Shown here piece by piece: positions 55,084 through 57,572 of a DNA stretch of 57,572 bases; position 1 is the first letter of the stretch; each line of letters begins with the position of its first letter. Origin of the DNA: an uncultured Pelagibacteraceae bacterium (GTDB lineage: Bacteria; Pseudomonadota; Alphaproteobacteria; Pelagibacterales; Pelagibacteraceae). The stretch lies in the NCBI GenBank assembly GCA_902591775.1, contig CACJBW010000006.1, positions 1-57,572 of the forward strand, given 5' to 3'. A model generated the notes under the pieces. It searched no databases and had not been told where the DNA came from. It saw nothing but the letters and a program-made list of their open reading frames with translations. A program made the position numbers and the translations under genes.

Positions 55084-56337
55084 ATGAAAAACAAATATTC
55101 GATATTCTCACTGATTAAAAATGCTTTTTCGCAGCATGAAAACTGGAAGCAAGCATGGGGAGATCCTGAGCCAAAAAGAGAATATGAAGCTATTATAATT
55201 GGTGGTGGTGGACACGGTTTAGCAAAAGCTTACTACCTAGCTAAAAAGCATAACATGAGAAATATTGCTGTTTTAGAAAAAGGCTGGATTGGTGGAGGAA
55301 ATACAGGAAGAAATACTACAATTATAAGATCAAATTATTTGTGGGATGCAAGTGCTGGATTATACGACCATGCATTAAAGATTTGGGAAAATTTATCTCA
55401 AGAATTAAACTACAATATAATGTTCAGTCAAAGAGGTGTGATGAATTTAGCCCATAACCTTCAAGATGTAAGGGATTTAAAAAGAAGAACTCACGCAAAC
55501 AGACTTAATGGCATTGATGCAGTGTGGTTAAATACAAATCAAGTAAAAGAATTTTGTCCAATAATAAATACTTCTCCAGATATAAGATACCCTATTCTTG
55601 GTGGAACATTACAAAGGAGAGCAGGAACTGCTAGACATGATGCTGTTGCATGGGGTTATGCGAGAGGTGCAGATGAAATGGGAGTTGATATAATACAAAA
55701 TTGTGAAGTTAAAGGTATAAAAAGAAATGGAGATCAAGTTGAAGGTGTTGAAACATCAAAAGGATTTATTAAAACAAAAAAAATTGGTGTTGTTGCAGCA
55801 GGACACTCAAGTGTAATTGCTAACATGGCAGGATTAAAATTACCGCTGGAAAGCAAACCTTTACAGGCATTAGTTTCAGAACCAGTTAAACCAATAATTG
55901 ATACTGTAGTAATGTCCAATGCTGTACATGCATATGTTAGTCAGTCTGATAAAGGTGAACTAGTAATTGGCGCTGGTACTGACGCTTATATTTCTTATAC
56001 ACAAAGAGGTAGTCACGATGTTGTTGAAGGAACATTAAAAGCAATATTGGAGCTGTACCCTATTTTTAGCCGAATGAAAATGTTGAGACAATGGGGTGGA
56101 ATTGTTGATATATGTCCTGATGCAAGTCCAATAATTAGTAAAACAAATATAAAAGGACTCTATTTTAACTGTGGTTGGGGCACTGGAGGTTTTAAAGCAA
56201 CACCTGGATCTGGTGATTTATTTGCACACACTATTGCTAATGATGAACCACATAAATTAAATGCTGCATTTAATCTTAATCGATTTGTAAGTGGAGATCT
56301 AGTTGACGAACATGGTGCAGCCGCTGTAGCACACTAA
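55084..56337 (+). CDS. soxB: Sarcosine oxidase subunit beta
   Basis: A 417-residue flavoprotein, the catalytic subunit of heterotetrameric sarcosine oxidase, which oxidises sarcosine to glycine and a one-carbon unit. The FAD fold is [20 protein letters not shown], and the His for covalent FMN is in [21 protein letters not shown]-terminal INCG-type segment [17 protein letters not shown] is present. It begins a soxBDA run and is known in SAR11 as part of glycine betaine and dimethylglycine use. Confidence 0.94.
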   Translation: MKNKYSIFSLIKNAFSQHENWKQAWGDPEPKREYEAIIIGGGGHGLAKAYYLAKKHNMRNIAVLEKGWIGGGNTGRNTTIIRSNYLWDASAGLYDHALKIWENLSQELNYNIMFSQRGVMNLAHNLQDVRDLKRRTHANRLNGIDAVWLNTNQVKEFCPIINTSPDIRYPILGGTLQRRAGTARHDAVAWGYARGADEMGVDIIQNCEVKGIKRNGDQVEGVETSKGFIKTKKIGVVAAGHSSVIANMAGLKLPLESKPLQALVSEPVKPIIDTVVMSNAVHAYVSQSDKGELVIGAGTDAYISYTQRGSHDVVEGTLKAILELYPIFSRMKMLRQWGGIVDICPDASPIISKTNIKGLYFNCGWGTGGFKATPGSGDLFAHTIANDEPHKLNAAFNLNRFVSGDLVDEHGAAAVAH

Positions 56338-56612
56338 TGTTTTTAATAAATTGTCCATATTGTGGTGAAAGAGACCAAAGTGAATTTTCATGTGGAGGTG
56401 AAGCTCACATAGTTAGACCCAAACAACCAACTGAGCTAAGTGACAATCAATGGGCAGAATATCTATTTATGAGAAAGAATATTAAAGGAGTTCAGTTCGA
56501 AAGATGGAACCATGCTCATGGATGTAGGAAATGGTTTAATATGGTTAGAGACACATCAAATGACAAAATACATGCGGTTTATAAAATGGGCGAAAAACCA
56601 CCGGTAGAATAA
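56337..56612 (+). CDS. soxD: Sarcosine oxidase subunit delta
   Basis: A 91-residue zinc-binding subunit: INCPYCGERDQSEFSCGGEAH and HAHGCRKWFNMVRD supply the Cys/His ligands. It overlaps soxB by one base and is followed directly by soxA, the usual tetrameric gene order. Confidence 0.94.
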   Translation: MFLINCPYCGERDQSEFSCGGEAHIVRPKQPTELSDNQWAEYLFMRKNIKGVQFERWNHAHGCRKWFNMVRDTSNDKIHAVYKMGEKPPVE

Positions 56613-57572
56613 ATGACAAAATTTAGAGTTAATAAGACAAAACATGTAGATCAAACTAAAACAGTTTCATTCAATTTCGATGGAAAATCTTATCACGGTT
56701 TTGACGGTGATACTTTGGCTTCTGCCCTACTTTCAAATGGAGTTCATTTAGTTGGTAGAAGCTTTAAATATCATCGACCAAGAGGGATAATGTCTTGTGG
56801 ATCGGAAGAACCTAATGCGATATGCCAAATAAATGAAGATACAGATTTAACAGAACCCAATGTTCGAGCTACAGAGATTGAATTGTATGAAGGTTTAAAA
56901 GCCTCAAGTCAAAATTGTTGGCCCAGTGTTAATTTTGATATAGGGGGAATTAACAATTTTATATCTTCATTTATACCTGCAGGTTTTTATTATAAGACTT
57001 TTATGTGGCCTAAAAGTTTCTGGAAAAAAATTTACGAACCGCTGATAAGATGGTCTGCGGGACTAGGAAAATCACCAACAAAACCCGACCCTGAATTGTA
57101 TGACCATAAACATGTTCATTGTGATGTATTAATAATAGGTGGTGGTATTTCTGGAATTATTGCATCAAAAATTGCTGCAAAAAATAATTTAAGAACGATA
57201 TTGATTGAAGATAAAAATATTCTTGGTGGATCAACAATATTTCAAAAGAATGAAAATTATAAAATTAATAATAAATATTCTAGTGAATGGTTAGATGAAG
57301 AGATTGCTGAACTTCAAAAATTAGATAATTTAACAATCAAAACTAGAACAAGCTTAGCAGCTTATCATAATTATAATTACCTCTTAGCAAAAGAAAATAT
57401 TTCAGATCACCTACCATTGGACAAGAGAAATGGTGACATAAGACAGAGATTATGGAAAATTAGAGCTGATAAAGTATTAGTAGCAACAGGTGCTATTGAA
57501 AGACCGCTTGTATTTAATAATAATGATAGACCTGGAATAATGCTTGCTAACTCTGTAAAAAAATATTTAGAT
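56613..57572 (+). CDS. soxA: Sarcosine oxidase subunit alpha (5' part)
   Basis: The frame opens at ATG 56613, immediately after the soxD stop, and runs without a stop for 320 codons to the window end; the full protein is about 1000 residues. The N-terminal domain shows LVGRSFKYHRPRGIMSCGSEEPNA-type sequence (about 49-72), and the NAD-binding fold starts at VLIIGGGISGI (about 173-183). The C-terminal folate-binding part is outside the window. Confidence 0.92.
   Translation, partial: MTKFRVNKTKHVDQTKTVSFNFDGKSYHGFDGDTLASALLSNGVHLVGRSFKYHRPRGIMSCGSEEPNAICQINEDTDLTEPNVRATEIELYEGLKASSQNCWPSVNFDIGGINNFISSFIPAGFYYKTFMWPKSFWKKIYEPLIRWSAGLGKSPTKPDPELYDHKHVHCDVLIIGGGISGIIASKIAAKNNLRTILIEDKNILGGSTIFQKNENYKINNKYSSEWLDEEIAELQKLDNLTIKTRTSLAAYHNYNYLLAKENISDHLPLDKRNGDIRQRLWKIRADKVLVATGAIERPLVFNNNDRPGIMLANSVKKYLD

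Overview
The window looks like a chromosomal segment of a SAR11-clade (Pelagibacterales) marine alphaproteobacterium. The evidence is very high A+T, almost no intergenic DNA, many 1-20 nt gene overlaps, alphaproteobacterial gene orders (bamE / cytochrome c chaperone / rpmF-plsX-ihfA-merR; spoT-pyrE-pdxJ-acpS-lepB-rnc-recO; nrdR-rib-nusB-thiL), an NDUFS4-like complex I subunit, and a tetrameric sarcosine oxidase operon at the right edge. No species is claimed.

Layout. 1-8800: tail of an unidentified gene, tRNA-Ser(UGA), then a co-directional run for permease, cell-wall and replication/translation functions (rarD, mltB, rlpA-like, dacA, tmk, holB, metG, tatD, an MBL-fold hydrolase). 8764-10990 (minus): glutathione peroxidase, NhaA antiporter, zinc-ribbon membrane protein. 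11085-17854: tRNA-Pro, complex I NDUFS4-like subunit, SbmA/BacA-like transporter, GlpX, tRNA-Glu, bamE back-to-back with a cytochrome bc1 chaperone, rpmF, plsX, ihfA, merR, rpmG, chorismate mutase, ctaA. 17832-21437 (minus): sulfur-amino-acid operon of two O-acetylhomoserine sulfhydrylase-type enzymes around an alpha/beta hydrolase, preceded by an H-type pseudoknot leader that fits a SAM-V/SAM-II-like riboswitch. 21474-26732: rplM-rpsI, argC, a small lipoprotein, homoserine dehydrogenase and two permeases.

26733-34793 is the accessory part: 522 bases without genes, a short O6-methylguanine methyltransferase-type gene, an unusually GC-rich structured RNA candidate on the minus strand (about 27535-27720) ending in a terminator-like hairpin, a DUF2938 membrane protein with a 54-residue membrane-protein partner, a tyrosine recombinase with a 12-7-12 inverted repeat between its promoter and start codon, and a surface-glycan cassette (GT11 fucosyltransferase-like, GT9-like, a two-domain glycosyltransferase, a GIY-YIG protein, another glycosyltransferase).

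34794-52710 is mostly minus-strand core: H+-pyrophosphatase; a thiamine/riboflavin/one-carbon cluster (thiL, nusB, ribH, ribB-like, ribE, ribD, nrdR, glyA, rpiB, an Asp/Asn hydroxylase-like enzyme); divergent hemB; then recO, rnc, lepB, acpS, pdxJ, pyrE, spoT, folK, smpB, dapA. 52738-57572 (plus, except tRNA-Ser(GCU), which is on the minus strand): soluble lytic transglycosylase, tRNA-Ser(GCU), and soxB-soxD-soxA (soxA cut by the window end) for demethylating sarcosine.

The most noteworthy items are the unidentified structured RNA, the recombinase-proximal inverted repeat, the pseudoknot leader of the metY operon, and an NrdR in which both zinc knuckles have lost one residue.
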